This document shows positions 42,117-49,476 of a stretch of 64,000 nt of DNA, piece by piece. The stretch covers positions 124,001-188,000 of the forward strand of contig NZ_RCVN01000008.1 in assembly GCF_003697915.1 (NCBI RefSeq). Reading direction: 5' to 3'. How positions within the stretch are numbered: the stretch's first letter is position 1; every line of letters starts with the position of its first letter. The notes beneath the pieces were generated by a model. The model did not search any database. It saw only the letters and a list, made by a program, of their open reading frames with translations, and was not told the DNA's origin. This stretch comes from Staphylococcus pseudoxylosus (GTDB lineage: Bacteria; Bacillota; Bacilli; Staphylococcales; Staphylococcaceae). The position numbers and the translations under genes are program-made.

Positions 42117-42773
42117 ATGAAAATTAGAGATTTAAATTTAGATGATTACGTCATTGTATATGACATTGGTAAAAGTGAACATAACGAAGGTATGACAGTT
42201 GTTGGACGTGTGGATGAAATTATATTTAACGAAGATGATAAGAATGAAGCAGGCATTGATTCACTTGGTAACTTTTACCATTTTGATGATAATAACTACT
42301 TTGATTTGTGGAGTAAGAGTATCGAAGATAAGACGGAGCGTTTGAATGATTCTAAAGGGTTAAGTGGATTTACTGTTGATGAAAAACTTTTAGAGGAAGC
42401 AAAGGAAAAAGGAATTGATGAACTCAGAAGAAATATTCTTCAATCCAACGACGTACAACAACGTAAGCGTGGCGAACATTTAGGTGTGAAACTTGATGAA
42501 ATAACACCTAACGATATGCGTAAGTTGGTGAGTGGAAATGAAGAACCCAACGACATCGTGAACAAACCATCACACTACACATATGGAAAGATAGAAATCA
42601 TTGAAATAGTTGAGCAAGTCACTGCAACATATCCCGTTAAAATTGCATTCAGCATTGGCAACGCTTTGAAGTACATAAGTCGAGCGCCTTTCAAGAACGG
42701 GGTCGAGGATTTGAAAAAGGCTGTTTGGTATTTGGATAGAGCTATTAAGAAGTGGGAGAGTGATGGCGAGTGA
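42117..42773 (+). CDS. DUF3310 domain protein
   Basis: 218 residues. The C-terminal third (NKPSHYTYGKIEIIEIVEQV to the end) is a DUF3310 domain, a small phage family sometimes called nucleotide kinase although no kinase motif is seen. The N-terminal part (RDLNLDDYVIVYDIGKSEHN and onward) looks like a small beta domain, possibly SH3-like. It starts right at the stop of the preceding gene. Confidence 0.75.
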   Translation: MKIRDLNLDDYVIVYDIGKSEHNEGMTVVGRVDEIIFNEDDKNEAGIDSLGNFYHFDDNNYFDLWSKSIEDKTERLNDSKGLSGFTVDEKLLEEAKEKGIDELRRNILQSNDVQQRKRGEHLGVKLDEITPNDMRKLVSGNEEPNDIVNKPSHYTYGKIEIIEIVEQVTATYPVKIAFSIGNALKYISRAPFKNGVEDLKKAVWYLDRAIKKWESDGE

Positions 42774-43198
42774 GTGAACCGACAAAAGAAGAATTATTAG
42801 ATTTTATGAGAAAACACGGACCAGAAAAAGTTGATTCTATTACTGATACAGAGAGTGCTATCAGACATTTTAGATGTACGAGTAAAATATTTAAAGAACA
42901 ACGCGACCAATACAAAGCAGAACGCGACACACTAATCGATGATATAGCAGTGTTAAAAGCTAATATTAGTAGGTTGGAAAAACGAGTGTCAGAGTTAGTG
43001 CATGAGAATGTTAGATTACAAAATGATTTATTTACAGAAGAACTAAACCAAGATGAATCAGATTTTGTAATTGAAAAGTTGAGCAAACAATATACTACCC
43101 TAACCGACCACATACGTTTGAAAGCAGAAATCAATCCAGGGGTAAGTCGCTATATAGATTTGGTTAACTACATTGATAGATTGGAGAGGAAGGAATAA
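42770..43198 (+). CDS. Phage coiled-coil protein
   Basis: 142 residues, start GTG at 42770 overlapping the preceding stop (GTGA). Residues about 40-110 form a strong predicted coiled coil (KANISRLEKRVSELVHENVR). No catalytic motif is seen. It is followed with no gap by the tad2-like gene. Role unknown. Confidence 0.7.
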   Translation: MSEPTKEELLDFMRKHGPEKVDSITDTESAIRHFRCTSKIFKEQRDQYKAERDTLIDDIAVLKANISRLEKRVSELVHENVRLQNDLFTEELNQDESDFVIEKLSKQYTTLTDHIRLKAEINPGVSRYIDLVNYIDRLERKE

Positions 43199-43417
43199 AT
43201 GAATATACAAGATGCAACTAAGTTAGCGACAAAACATTTAGTTACTATGACAAGAAGTGAATGGGAAACAAGTCATCGAACAGAAATTTTGCCTACAAAT
43301 GATAGTTTTTTACAATGTATCGTTACCGGAAGTAACGGAAAAAATATCACGAGGTATTGGGAACCTTCTGCCGATGACTTAATGGCTAACGATTGGAAAG
43401 TTATAAACCAGGGATGA
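43199..43417 (+). CDS. Tad2-family (DUF2829) anti-Thoeris protein
   Basis: 72 residues. The start MNIQDATKLATKHLVTMTRS, the middle DSFLQCIV and the end RYWEPSADDLMANDWKVI fit the DUF2829/Tad2 family pattern (an N-terminal helix, then W-x-P-S-x-x-D-L-x-A-x-D-W). Characterised Tad2 proteins bind and sequester the cyclic ADP-ribose-type signal made by ThsB in the Thoeris defence system, so that ThsA is not activated. AGAGGAAGG precedes the ATG. The 3' end overlaps a convergent minus-strand gene by 17 bases. Function is inferred from family. Confidence 0.82.
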   Translation: MNIQDATKLATKHLVTMTRSEWETSHRTEILPTNDSFLQCIVTGSNGKNITRYWEPSADDLMANDWKVINQG

Positions 43418-43760
43418 TACTTGCTATTTTAGAAATGCTATCTATTAATTTTTTCATATCATTTTTGAACTTATTTTCGAAATAAACAATAGTTTTGTCT
43501 TCCATCGTTATATTAAAAATAGTGTTGTCTGCATATACACCATGTAAAAAATTTTGTTTTTTAAGTTTTTTTAAATCATTTTCTACATCTTCAAAATGAA
43601 GCTCAGAAAAATAATTTTTATGTAGTGATTTGGCATCATTAAAATTATTGCATTTCAACTTAACTGAACCTGATTTTACGCATTCAAGATATTTTTTATA
43701 CATTACTGACAAAATATATTGTTGATCTTTTGTAAGTTCTTCAAATTCGATATTTTCCAT
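43401..43760 (-). CDS. Reverse-strand cargo protein, winged-helix-like, unknown function
   Basis: 119 residues starting MENIEFEELTKDQQYILSVM. The start at 43760 has GAGGTGA upstream; the longer open frame begins without one. The order of helices and the segment LKKLKKQNFLHGVYADNTIF suggest a small winged-helix fold of a kind found in staphylococcal phages. It is transcribed against the early operon and overlaps the end of tad2, which is the arrangement of a moron gene expressed in the lysogen. Confidence 0.7.
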   Translation of the reverse strand: MENIEFEELTKDQQYILSVMYKKYLECVKSGSVKLKCNNFNDAKSLHKNYFSELHFEDVENDLKKLKKQNFLHGVYADNTIFNITMEDKTIVYFENKFKNDMKKLIDSISKIASIIPGL

Positions 43761-43818
43761 AATTTTCACCTCTTTACATATAGATAAATAAATTATACCA
43801 GAATAGGAGCTAATTAAT

Positions 43819-44118
43819 ATGAACGAATTAATCAAACAAGTAGAGCAATGGAGTATAGACAAAAACCTAGACAAAGGTAATCCAGATAGACAGGCATTGA
43901 AATTCTATGAAGAAGCTGGCGAAGTTGGTGCAGCATTATCACGTAACAAATTAGACGATTTAAAAGACGGTATAGGCGATACAGTCGTTACATTAATTAT
44001 ATTGGCACAACAACATGGAATGACATTAGAGGAGTGTTTACAGTACGCGTATGACGAAATCAAAGGAAGAAAAGGAAAAACAATCAATGGAACGTTCATC
44101 AAAGAATCAGACTTGTAG
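43819..44118 (+). CDS. MazG-like nucleotide pyrophosphohydrolase
   Basis: 99 residues, one MazG-like all-alpha NTP-PPase module. The metal-binding pattern is in KFYEEAGEVGAALSR (E-E-x-x-E) and in KDGIGDTVVTLIILAQ (ExxD-type second site). Phage MazG proteins hydrolyse non-canonical or surplus nucleotides and may lower alarmone levels. AGGAGC precedes the ATG. It resumes the rightward early operon after the reverse gene. Confidence 0.9.
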   Translation: MNELIKQVEQWSIDKNLDKGNPDRQALKFYEEAGEVGAALSRNKLDDLKDGIGDTVVTLIILAQQHGMTLEECLQYAYDEIKGRKGKTINGTFIKESDL

Positions 44119-44163
44119 TAAAGACATACTACAGAAAGTTAAAGAGGTGTTGAGGAAATGAAA

Positions 44164-44188
44164 AAAGAGCACTTATTTTGTGCTCTTT
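44164..44188. terminator. Hairpin shared by the mazG and CPBP 3' ends
   Basis: AAAGAGCAC pairs with GTGCTCTTT, with A-rich sequence on the left and T-rich sequence on the right. It overlaps the last codons of the CPBP gene and can stop transcription from either side. Confidence 0.75.
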
Positions 44189-44928
44189 GTAGTTTTATTA
44201 TTTATTCTAAACATTCTTTTGCCTATAAAAAACGCTGGAGATACTATAATTATTGCAATAAAAGAACTCACTATACTACTTGCTAAATCCATGTTTAAAT
44301 TATTACTTTCGGTTAATCCGTAAACTATATCAATCAAAGCATGCAATAGCATTACTGACCAAATGTTTTGAGTGAAGTAATATATAGCTGCAAAAAATAC
44401 TCCTAGAAAGAAAGCATAAATGATTTGTGATGTCACTTCTATAATGGATGTACTGTCAAAGTAATTTATGAAATGGGCAAAGGCAAAAATTAATGAAGAA
44501 AAAATAGCTGCTTTAAAAGGTGTATAAAATTTAAGGAATTTATTAAATAAAATCCCTCTACAAAGTAACTCTTCAAATATACCAACTATTAAATTTGAAA
44601 TAATTATTAACAGGAGCGTTTTAAAAGAAAAATTATTAGAAATAAAACTATCAGAGCCTAGTATTAGTAAGAACAAAGCTAATAATATAACATACCAGCC
44701 TTTAATCAATCCGTTAATAAATGAGGAAAAAGTAAATTTAAAAATATAAATCAAGTTCAATTTTTTGGTCACAAATATCAATAATGAGATTAATAATAAT
44801 TCAGTAATAATGGTATTGATATTATTTGTGAACGGTAGAATTTTCATTAATGAATTTAGAATAAGTACTATTAAAAGCGTAAATACTGATGATATTAAAA
44901 CTGGGTATTTATCATATAACTTATACAT
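44173..44928 (-). CDS. CPBP-family intramembrane metalloprotease (CAAX/Abi-like), prophage cargo
   Basis: 251 residues with about seven or eight membrane segments. The family's catalytic motifs are present: VGIFEELLCRGILFN (EExxxR, about 130-144), FAFAHFIN (FxxxH), and MLLHALID (HxxxD/B-like motif). CPBP/Abi proteins include Rce1-like proteases, bacteriocin immunity proteins and phage-interference proteins. The ATG at 44928 follows GGAGG on the minus strand. It is reversed relative to the early operon and bounded by a terminator, which fits a moron. The substrate is unknown. Confidence 0.88.
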   Translation of the reverse strand: MYKLYDKYPVLISSVFTLLIVLILNSLMKILPFTNNINTIITELLLISLLIFVTKKLNLIYIFKFTFSSFINGLIKGWYVILLALFLLILGSDSFISNNFSFKTLLLIIISNLIVGIFEELLCRGILFNKFLKFYTPFKAAIFSSLIFAFAHFINYFDSTSIIEVTSQIIYAFFLGVFFAAIYYFTQNIWSVMLLHALIDIVYGLTESNNLNMDLASSIVSSFIAIIIVSPAFFIGKRMFRINNKTTKSTK

Positions 44929-45041
44929 GGAACAGCCTCCCTTTAAATTATATTTATTTAATAAGAATATTATCAAATAAATGTATTTTCGTAAATATTA
45001 ATTAAATAATATAACAATTTTGTTATAAGGATGGTGACATC

Positions 45042-45209
45042 ATGCAACACCTAATACGAAGACTAACAGATTCAACTGGTCACACCTTCACTCACGTTAC
45101 ACAAGCACGAGAGAATGAAACCTTTACTGTGGTTGAGGCAGAGAGTAAAGAAGAGGCGTTAATGAAGTATCGAGTAGGTAGAGCTTTAGAAATATCAAAC
45201 ACTTTTTAG
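45042..45209 (+). CDS. DUF1381-like phage protein
   Basis: 55 residues, MQHLIRRLTDSTGHTFTHVT then TFTVVEAESKEEALMKY, which matches the short DUF1381 proteins of staphylococcal phages. AAGGATGG lies ahead of the ATG. It is the first rightward gene after the CPBP cassette. Function unknown. Confidence 0.8.
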   Translation: MQHLIRRLTDSTGHTFTHVTQARENETFTVVEAESKEEALMKYRVGRALEISNTF

Positions 45210-45252
45210 AAAATAATAAAGTTTTGCAAGAAATCAGAAAGGACAGTTAGTG

Positions 45253-45519
45253 ATGAACTTCGAATATAAAACACAAACGTTAACTAAAGACCAAATGCTA
45301 ATGACAAACGGTATCTTCACAGTAGACAGAGATAAGAAACACTTTATTCAATACAATGATTATTTTGAACACAATACATTCTTTCAATGTCCTAGATGTA
45401 AGAGTTTGAATGTTGAGAGAGAAACAGCGTATGGAAATAATGTTCCAGTAATTATTGTTAGAAGTTGTAAAGATAGTGGATACAAACTTACTACTGAATT
45501 AACTAGGGAGGACGAATGA
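45253..45519 (+). CDS. Phage protein with a zinc-finger-like cysteine pair
   Basis: 88 residues. The middle reads FFQCPRCKSLNVERET, a CxxC knuckle, with a single further Cys in RSCKDSG; a classic four-Cys finger would need one more, so metal binding is uncertain. AGAAAGGA precedes the start. The stop overlaps the next ATG. Family not recognised. Confidence 0.65.
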   Translation: MNFEYKTQTLTKDQMLMTNGIFTVDRDKKHFIQYNDYFEHNTFFQCPRCKSLNVERETAYGNNVPVIIVRSCKDSGYKLTTELTREDE

Positions 45520-45710
45520 TGAAACTAAAAATAACAAGTAAATCAAAAAGCACATATGACATAGATTGGATGGCAAGTATAAGCGATTTCACTGCTTGGC
45601 TTGATACAACAGACAGTGATTATATAAAAGTAATTGGTACATGGGATAAAAAGACATTACTTAAAATTAGCGAAATAGAAGCTATATCTATTTGGGAGGA
45701 CAAACAATGA
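45519..45710 (+). CDS. Small phage protein of unknown function
   Basis: 63 residues, MKLKITSKSKSTYDIDWMAS at the start, beta-rich, ending in EIEAISIWEDKQ. The ATG at 45519 fits the GGGAGG ribosome site better than the ATG at 45516. Its stop overlaps the rinB-like start by four bases. Resembles short phage proteins upstream of rinB; no function known. Confidence 0.65.
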   Translation: MKLKITSKSKSTYDIDWMASISDFTAWLDTTDSDYIKVIGTWDKKTLLKISEIEAISIWEDKQ

Positions 45711-45847
45711 GAATAGTTAAAACATTACTAATCATTACTCTATACGAACTAAGCAAATACGTTACAGAAAAAATACTAATCAAACTCACTGCTAATGATG
45801 CAGTCGATAAAGTACCTATGGATTACGAAATAAGTAAGTGGAGGTAA
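45707..45847 (+). CDS. rinB: RinB-like phage transcriptional activator
   Basis: 46 residues. The segment LYELSKYVTEKILIKLTAND matches RinB of staphylococcal phages (which read MYELGKYVTEQ in the same place, from memory). RinB helps activate int and late gene expression in phi11-like phages. TGGGAGGAC lies ahead of the ATG. It lies directly before a DUF1514-like gene, also a familiar order. Confidence 0.75.
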   Translation: MRIVKTLLIITLYELSKYVTEKILIKLTANDAVDKVPMDYEISKWR

Positions 45848-45852
45848 TGCGT

Positions 45853-46020
45853 ATGTGGATAATCACATCAATAATATTGGGTGTCATTACAATACTATTA
45901 CTCATATCAAACAGTGTTAAGAATGACCAAATAGCAGCGTTAAAATACACAATCGTTTATATGGCAAGTGATGAAGATATTGAGAAGGCTATGCAAGAGT
46001 GGAAGAGATTTAAAGGATAA
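45853..46020 (+). CDS. DUF1514-like small membrane protein
   Basis: 55 residues. One N-terminal membrane segment (MWIITSIILGVITILLLIS) is followed by a hydrophilic helical tail ending WKRFKG, the DUF1514 pattern. The ATG at 45853 is eight bases after GGAGG; an earlier ATG at 45847 is too close. Function unknown. Confidence 0.75.
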   Translation: MWIITSIILGVITILLLISNSVKNDQIAALKYTIVYMASDEDIEKAMQEWKRFKG

Positions 46021-46035
46021 CTAGGAGGAATTGTA

Positions 46036-46297
46036 ATGGAATTATTTATAAATATATTAATTATCGTAGTGTTGTTTTCTTTAATACTATTTAATGTAAT
46101 CCCAACTTTTACTAGAAAATATAGATACGAAAAAAAAGATTAAGATATCAATTGATTCTAAAAATAAAGTAGCATTCATTATTCCAGGTAGAAAGGTTAC
46201 TAAAGATAGAATTGATGACACTGTAGACACATACGAATATATAGGTGTTTATGAGGTTGTAGTTGTTGATAGTAAAGATAATATATTTTCTGTATAA
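46036..46297 (+). pseudogene. Small phage gene split by a frameshift at an A8 run
   Basis: AGGAGG precedes an ATG at 46036. This opens a 35-residue frame that starts with a membrane segment (MELFINILIIVVLFSLILF) and ends at a stop at 46141-46143. Directly after an A8 run at 46130-46137, the +1 frame continues open from 46139 to a stop at 46295-46297 (KISIDSKNKVAFIIPG and onward) but has no start or ribosome site of its own. Seven A residues instead of eight would give one protein of about 87 residues. The options are a true mutation, a sequencing error, or ribosomal slippage. If the frame stop is real, the 35-residue peptide is still translatable. Confidence 0.55.
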
Positions 46298-46312
46298 ATT
46301 GGGAGGTAACAT

Positions 46313-46732
46313 ATGTATACAAAGGAACAGATAAGAGATATGATTGATAACTTTAGAAGTACATGTAATACATTGGCTATGATACTACCTGATGTAGATA
46401 GCAATAGTATAGCGCAGTATGGTATAGAAGCTACACTACCTAAGCCACAAGGAATGAATAGTAGTAAGGTGGAATCAGTTGTACTTGCTAGAGAGAAAGC
46501 TCATAGGCACGTGCAAAGTAAGATGGATAAGATAGCATTTATTAATAACTGTCAAGATAAGTTGAATGAGGATGACTTTATATTTCTAGAAGTAATGAAA
46601 GGATATAAGCGCCACGAGATATTACCAGAAGCTGAGATGAATAAGAATACTTATGGAGATAGACGTAAGGAAATCATTGATAAGTTATATTATATGCAAA
46701 ATGACAGTTGTGACACATCAGGACAGTTATGA
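46313..46732 (+). CDS. Late-gene regulator, RinA/ArpU-like
   Basis: 139 residues. The C-terminal half (KLNEDDFIFLEVMKGYKRHE, EAEMNKNTYGDRRKEIIDKL) has the sigma region 4-like helix-turn-helix pattern of RinA/ArpU proteins, which switch on the packaging and morphogenesis operon. The position, last before the HNH-terminase genes, supports this. GGGAGG precedes the ATG. The sequence is far from RinA of phi11, so the assignment rests on fold pattern and position. Confidence 0.65.
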   Translation: MYTKEQIRDMIDNFRSTCNTLAMILPDVDSNSIAQYGIEATLPKPQGMNSSKVESVVLAREKAHRHVQSKMDKIAFINNCQDKLNEDDFIFLEVMKGYKRHEILPEAEMNKNTYGDRRKEIIDKLYYMQNDSCDTSGQL

Positions 46733-46760
46733 CATATTAGGACACTTCTGACACTATTAG
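46703..46760 (+). repeat. Three tandem 19-20 bp repeats before the packaging genes
   Basis: The units are GACAGTTGTGACACATCAG (46703-46721), GACAGTTATGACATATTAG (46722-46740) and GACACTTCTGACACTATTAG (46741-46760). They overlap the end of the RinA-like gene. Each unit holds GACA-(G/C)TT-N-TGACA. Their place fits a binding site for the late activator or for the small terminase. Confidence 0.8.
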
Positions 46761-46846
46761 GTATATGAATATACTTCGGTATATAATATCCATATGGGAT
46801 AAGTACTCATCGTTCCAGTACCTATCAATACTATGTTATAAGTAGG

Positions 46847-46874
46847 CACATCACTTAGTGGTGTGTCTTTCTTT
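46847..46874 (+). terminator. Hairpin with T-rich tail before the HNH gene
   Basis: CACATCAC pairs with GTGGTGTG over a TTA loop, followed by TCTTTCTTT. It may end the early transcript. The rest of 46761-46996 shows A/T-rich promoter-like sequence but no gene. Confidence 0.65.
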
Positions 46875-46996
46875 ATATGCTTACTGATATGAGTATCATC
46901 ACATGAATCAATTATACTTTCCCCTTTAAGTTAACAGTCATGAGGATGTACTCATATGAGTTAACATACATAACTCACACTAAGGAGCTTAACCTT

Positions 46997-47308
46997 ATGA
47001 TTGACTATAATGAATACAAAGAACGTAAACGTTTCTATAATAGCAAAGCATGGGAAGATGTTCGTATATATGTATTGAAACGTGATAATTATGAATGCTG
47101 TTGGTGTAAAGAAGAAGGTAAGGTGACTACTGAAGGTTTAGAGATAGATCATATAGAAGAATTACAAGATAGACCAGACCTGAAACTTGAACCAGATAAT
47201 TTAAGAACATTATGTAAAGCATGTCATAACAAAAGACATACACGATTTCAATACGGAGGTAATCAATTTAAACCTAAAGAAAATAAATGGGAAGATGAAT
47301 TGTGGTAA
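46997..47308 (+). CDS. HNH endonuclease, packaging-associated
   Basis: 103 residues, HNH/betabeta-alpha-metal fold. CCWCKEEG and LCKACHNKRH give the zinc cysteines and the core His/Asn residues, and GLEIDHIEELQ holds the catalytic His. In cos-type phages of Gram-positive bacteria such an HNH protein lies next to terS and is needed for cos cleavage by the terminase. AAGGAG lies nine bases ahead of the ATG; the longer frame upstream lacks a site. Confidence 0.92.
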   Translation: MIDYNEYKERKRFYNSKAWEDVRIYVLKRDNYECCWCKEEGKVTTEGLEIDHIEELQDRPDLKLEPDNLRTLCKACHNKRHTRFQYGGNQFKPKENKWEDELW

Positions 47309-47311
47309 ATA

Positions 47312-47400
47312 AACACGCCCCCCGGTAAATTCATTTCCCGATTATTTCCTGAATGGGAGAACGGCGAGTGGGCTCGACTTTGTGAATTTTTCACAAAACT
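47312..47400. other. Candidate cos site between HNH and terS
   Basis: A GC-rich core CACGCCCCCCGGT (47314-47326) stands out from AT-rich flanks. A further GC patch near 47360 (GAACGGCGAGTGGGCTCG) and an inverted repeat TTTGTGAATTTTTCACAAA (47379-47397) follow. GC-rich cohesive-end sites between HNH and terS genes are known for HNH-type staphylococcal phages. The cleavage position is not shown by sequence. Confidence 0.6.
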
Positions 47401-47450
47401 ACACATATAACCCATACCCCCTACCTCTATTAGCAGAAAGGAGTGAAAAT

Positions 47451-47816
47451 ATGGAATTAACTGAAGAACAGCGACATGAACGAGAGAGATTGGTTAAAAA
47501 AGAAGAAAAAAGACTTCTCGAGGTATACAAAGACTTACCTAATGAGAAATTAAAAGTTGCACAAGGTCTGATTAAGCAAGCAGCAAGGAATAGAGTCATG
47601 CTCAATTACATGTGGGACGACATACAAGAAAATGGCGAATATGATTTGTTTCAACAATCTCAAAATGTACCGGCTTATGAGCGCGAGAGACCTGTTGCAA
47701 GGTTATATAATACGCGTGACCAATCTTATCAGCGTGCCATTAAACAATTAACTGACTTATTACCTAAAGAAGCTAGGCCGGTTGAAACAGATGAACCTGT
47801 TGATGATTATGTATGA
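47451..47816 (+). CDS. Terminase small subunit (P27-like)
   Basis: 121 residues, helical, acidic C-terminus (EARPVETDEPVDDYV). The pattern KVAQGLIKQAARNRVMLNYM followed by AYERERPVARLYNTRDQSYQ matches P27-type small terminases. It should bind the phage packaging site and hand DNA to TerL. The ATG at 47451 follows AAAGGAGTG. It overlaps terL by four bases. Confidence 0.85.
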   Translation: MELTEEQRHERERLVKKEEKRLLEVYKDLPNEKLKVAQGLIKQAARNRVMLNYMWDDIQENGEYDLFQQSQNVPAYERERPVARLYNTRDQSYQRAIKQLTDLLPKEARPVETDEPVDDYV

Positions 47817-49465
47817 TTAAAAATAAATATGTAGATGAATATATTCAACAATGGCGAAACGGTGAGATTGTATTTAATCAAGAACGTATTGATTTAGTAA
47901 ATTATTTAGAGAATGAAGTTCTTACAAAAGATAATATTCATTTTGATAATGAAAAAATTGATAAATGTATTAAGTTCATTAATAAATGGTACTTTCCAGT
48001 ACAGCCATTTCAAAAGTTTATTATTGCTTTTATATTTTTAATGGATGATGAAAGTGATACACCATATTTTACAGAATTTGCATTATTCATGGGACGCGGT
48101 GCTGGTAAGAATGGATTTATCAGTGCTATTAGTGATTTCATGACTACACCCATACATGGAATTAAAAAATACGATATATCTATCGTTGCTAACAGTGAAG
48201 ACCAAGCTAAAACATCATTTAATGAAATATATGACGTGTTACTTGAAAATAAACGCAATAAAACAGGTGAAAGACCTAAAGCGCCATATGAAGTTAGTAA
48301 AACAGAAATAAAAAATAGAGCAACTAGTTCTATTATTAAATACAACACATCTAACACTAAAACCAAAGATGGCGGTCGTGAAGGTTGTGTTATTTTTGAT
48401 GAGATAGCCGTATATGAAACTTCTGATATGGTAAATGTAAAACGTGGTGGTCTCGGTAAAGTGCCACATGATAGAACGTTTTATATTTCTACTGATGGTT
48501 ATGTACGTGAAGGTTTTATGGATGGAATGAAAGATAGAGTGTTAGAGGTATTGGCTGGTAAAAATAGTGAGGATAGAATTTTTCCGTTTTACTGTAAATT
48601 AGATGATGCTAAAGAAATAGATGATGAATTAATGTGGGAGAAATCAAATCCAATGTTACATCCACCACTTACTGGCTATGCTAAAAATTTAAAACGTAAA
48701 ATTAAAGAAGAATACAACATTTTAAATACTAACCGTTCAAACAAACCAGAATTTGTAACTAAAAGAATGAACTTGCCTGAGCAAGATCCTGAAAGTGTGG
48801 TTGCACCTTGGGAAGAAATTAAAGCGACAAATAAATCGTTTCCTGAATTGCAAAATAAAGCCTGCATTGGTGGTCTTGACTATGCATTAGTTAGAGACTT
48901 TGCCAGTGTGGGCTTGTTGTTTAGAGAGAATGACCAATACTATTGGAAGACACATTCATTTATACGTCGTGAATTCTTAGAAACAACACATTTAGAGCCA
49001 CCTATAGAACAATGGGCGGATGATGGGCTTTTAACTATTGTGGACGATGATGTTATTGACATTTCATACATTGTAAGTTGGTTTCAAGAACAGCAACAAT
49101 ACTATAACCTTACTAAAGTCATATCAGATAACTTTAGAACAGACATTGTACGTAGACCATTTGAAGATGCTGGTATACCTTTAGAAGTTATTAAGAATCC
49201 AACTGCTATACATGGTTTATTAGCACCACGTATAGATACGATGTTTGCAAAAAAACAGATTACTTTTGGAGATAATCCTTTAATGCGTTGGTTTACTAAT
49301 AATGTTGCGGTAAAAATGCAACCAGATGGTAGTAAGAAATATATCAAAAAAGATGAGGTAAGACGTAAAACTGATGGATTCCATGCCATGCTGCATGCGT
49401 TATATCGTGCAGATGAAATATTAGAATATGATCAACCATTTATTATGGCAGATATTAGCTTTTAG
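47813..49465 (+). CDS. Terminase large subunit
   Basis: 550 residues. The ATPase domain has Walker A GRGAGKN (about 94-100) and Walker B-like GCVIFDEIAVYE (about 196-207). The RNase H-like nuclease domain follows with GGLDYALVRDFASVG and later acidic residues (ISDNFRTD, KTDGFHAMLHAL). It powers DNA translocation into proheads and cuts the concatemer, here probably with the HNH protein. The type is YmfN/HK97-like. Confidence 0.95.
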   Translation: MIKNKYVDEYIQQWRNGEIVFNQERIDLVNYLENEVLTKDNIHFDNEKIDKCIKFINKWYFPVQPFQKFIIAFIFLMDDESDTPYFTEFALFMGRGAGKNGFISAISDFMTTPIHGIKKYDISIVANSEDQAKTSFNEIYDVLLENKRNKTGERPKAPYEVSKTEIKNRATSSIIKYNTSNTKTKDGGREGCVIFDEIAVYETSDMVNVKRGGLGKVPHDRTFYISTDGYVREGFMDGMKDRVLEVLAGKNSEDRIFPFYCKLDDAKEIDDELMWEKSNPMLHPPLTGYAKNLKRKIKEEYNILNTNRSNKPEFVTKRMNLPEQDPESVVAPWEEIKATNKSFPELQNKACIGGLDYALVRDFASVGLLFRENDQYYWKTHSFIRREFLETTHLEPPIEQWADDGLLTIVDDDVIDISYIVSWFQEQQQYYNLTKVISDNFRTDIVRRPFEDAGIPLEVIKNPTAIHGLLAPRIDTMFAKKQITFGDNPLMRWFTNNVAVKMQPDGSKKYIKKDEVRRKTDGFHAMLHALYRADEILEYDQPFIMADISF

Positions 49466-49476
49466 GAGGTGATAAA

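Noticed and set aside
46703..46760. CRISPR-like short array
   Set aside because: The units are directly contiguous with no spacers.
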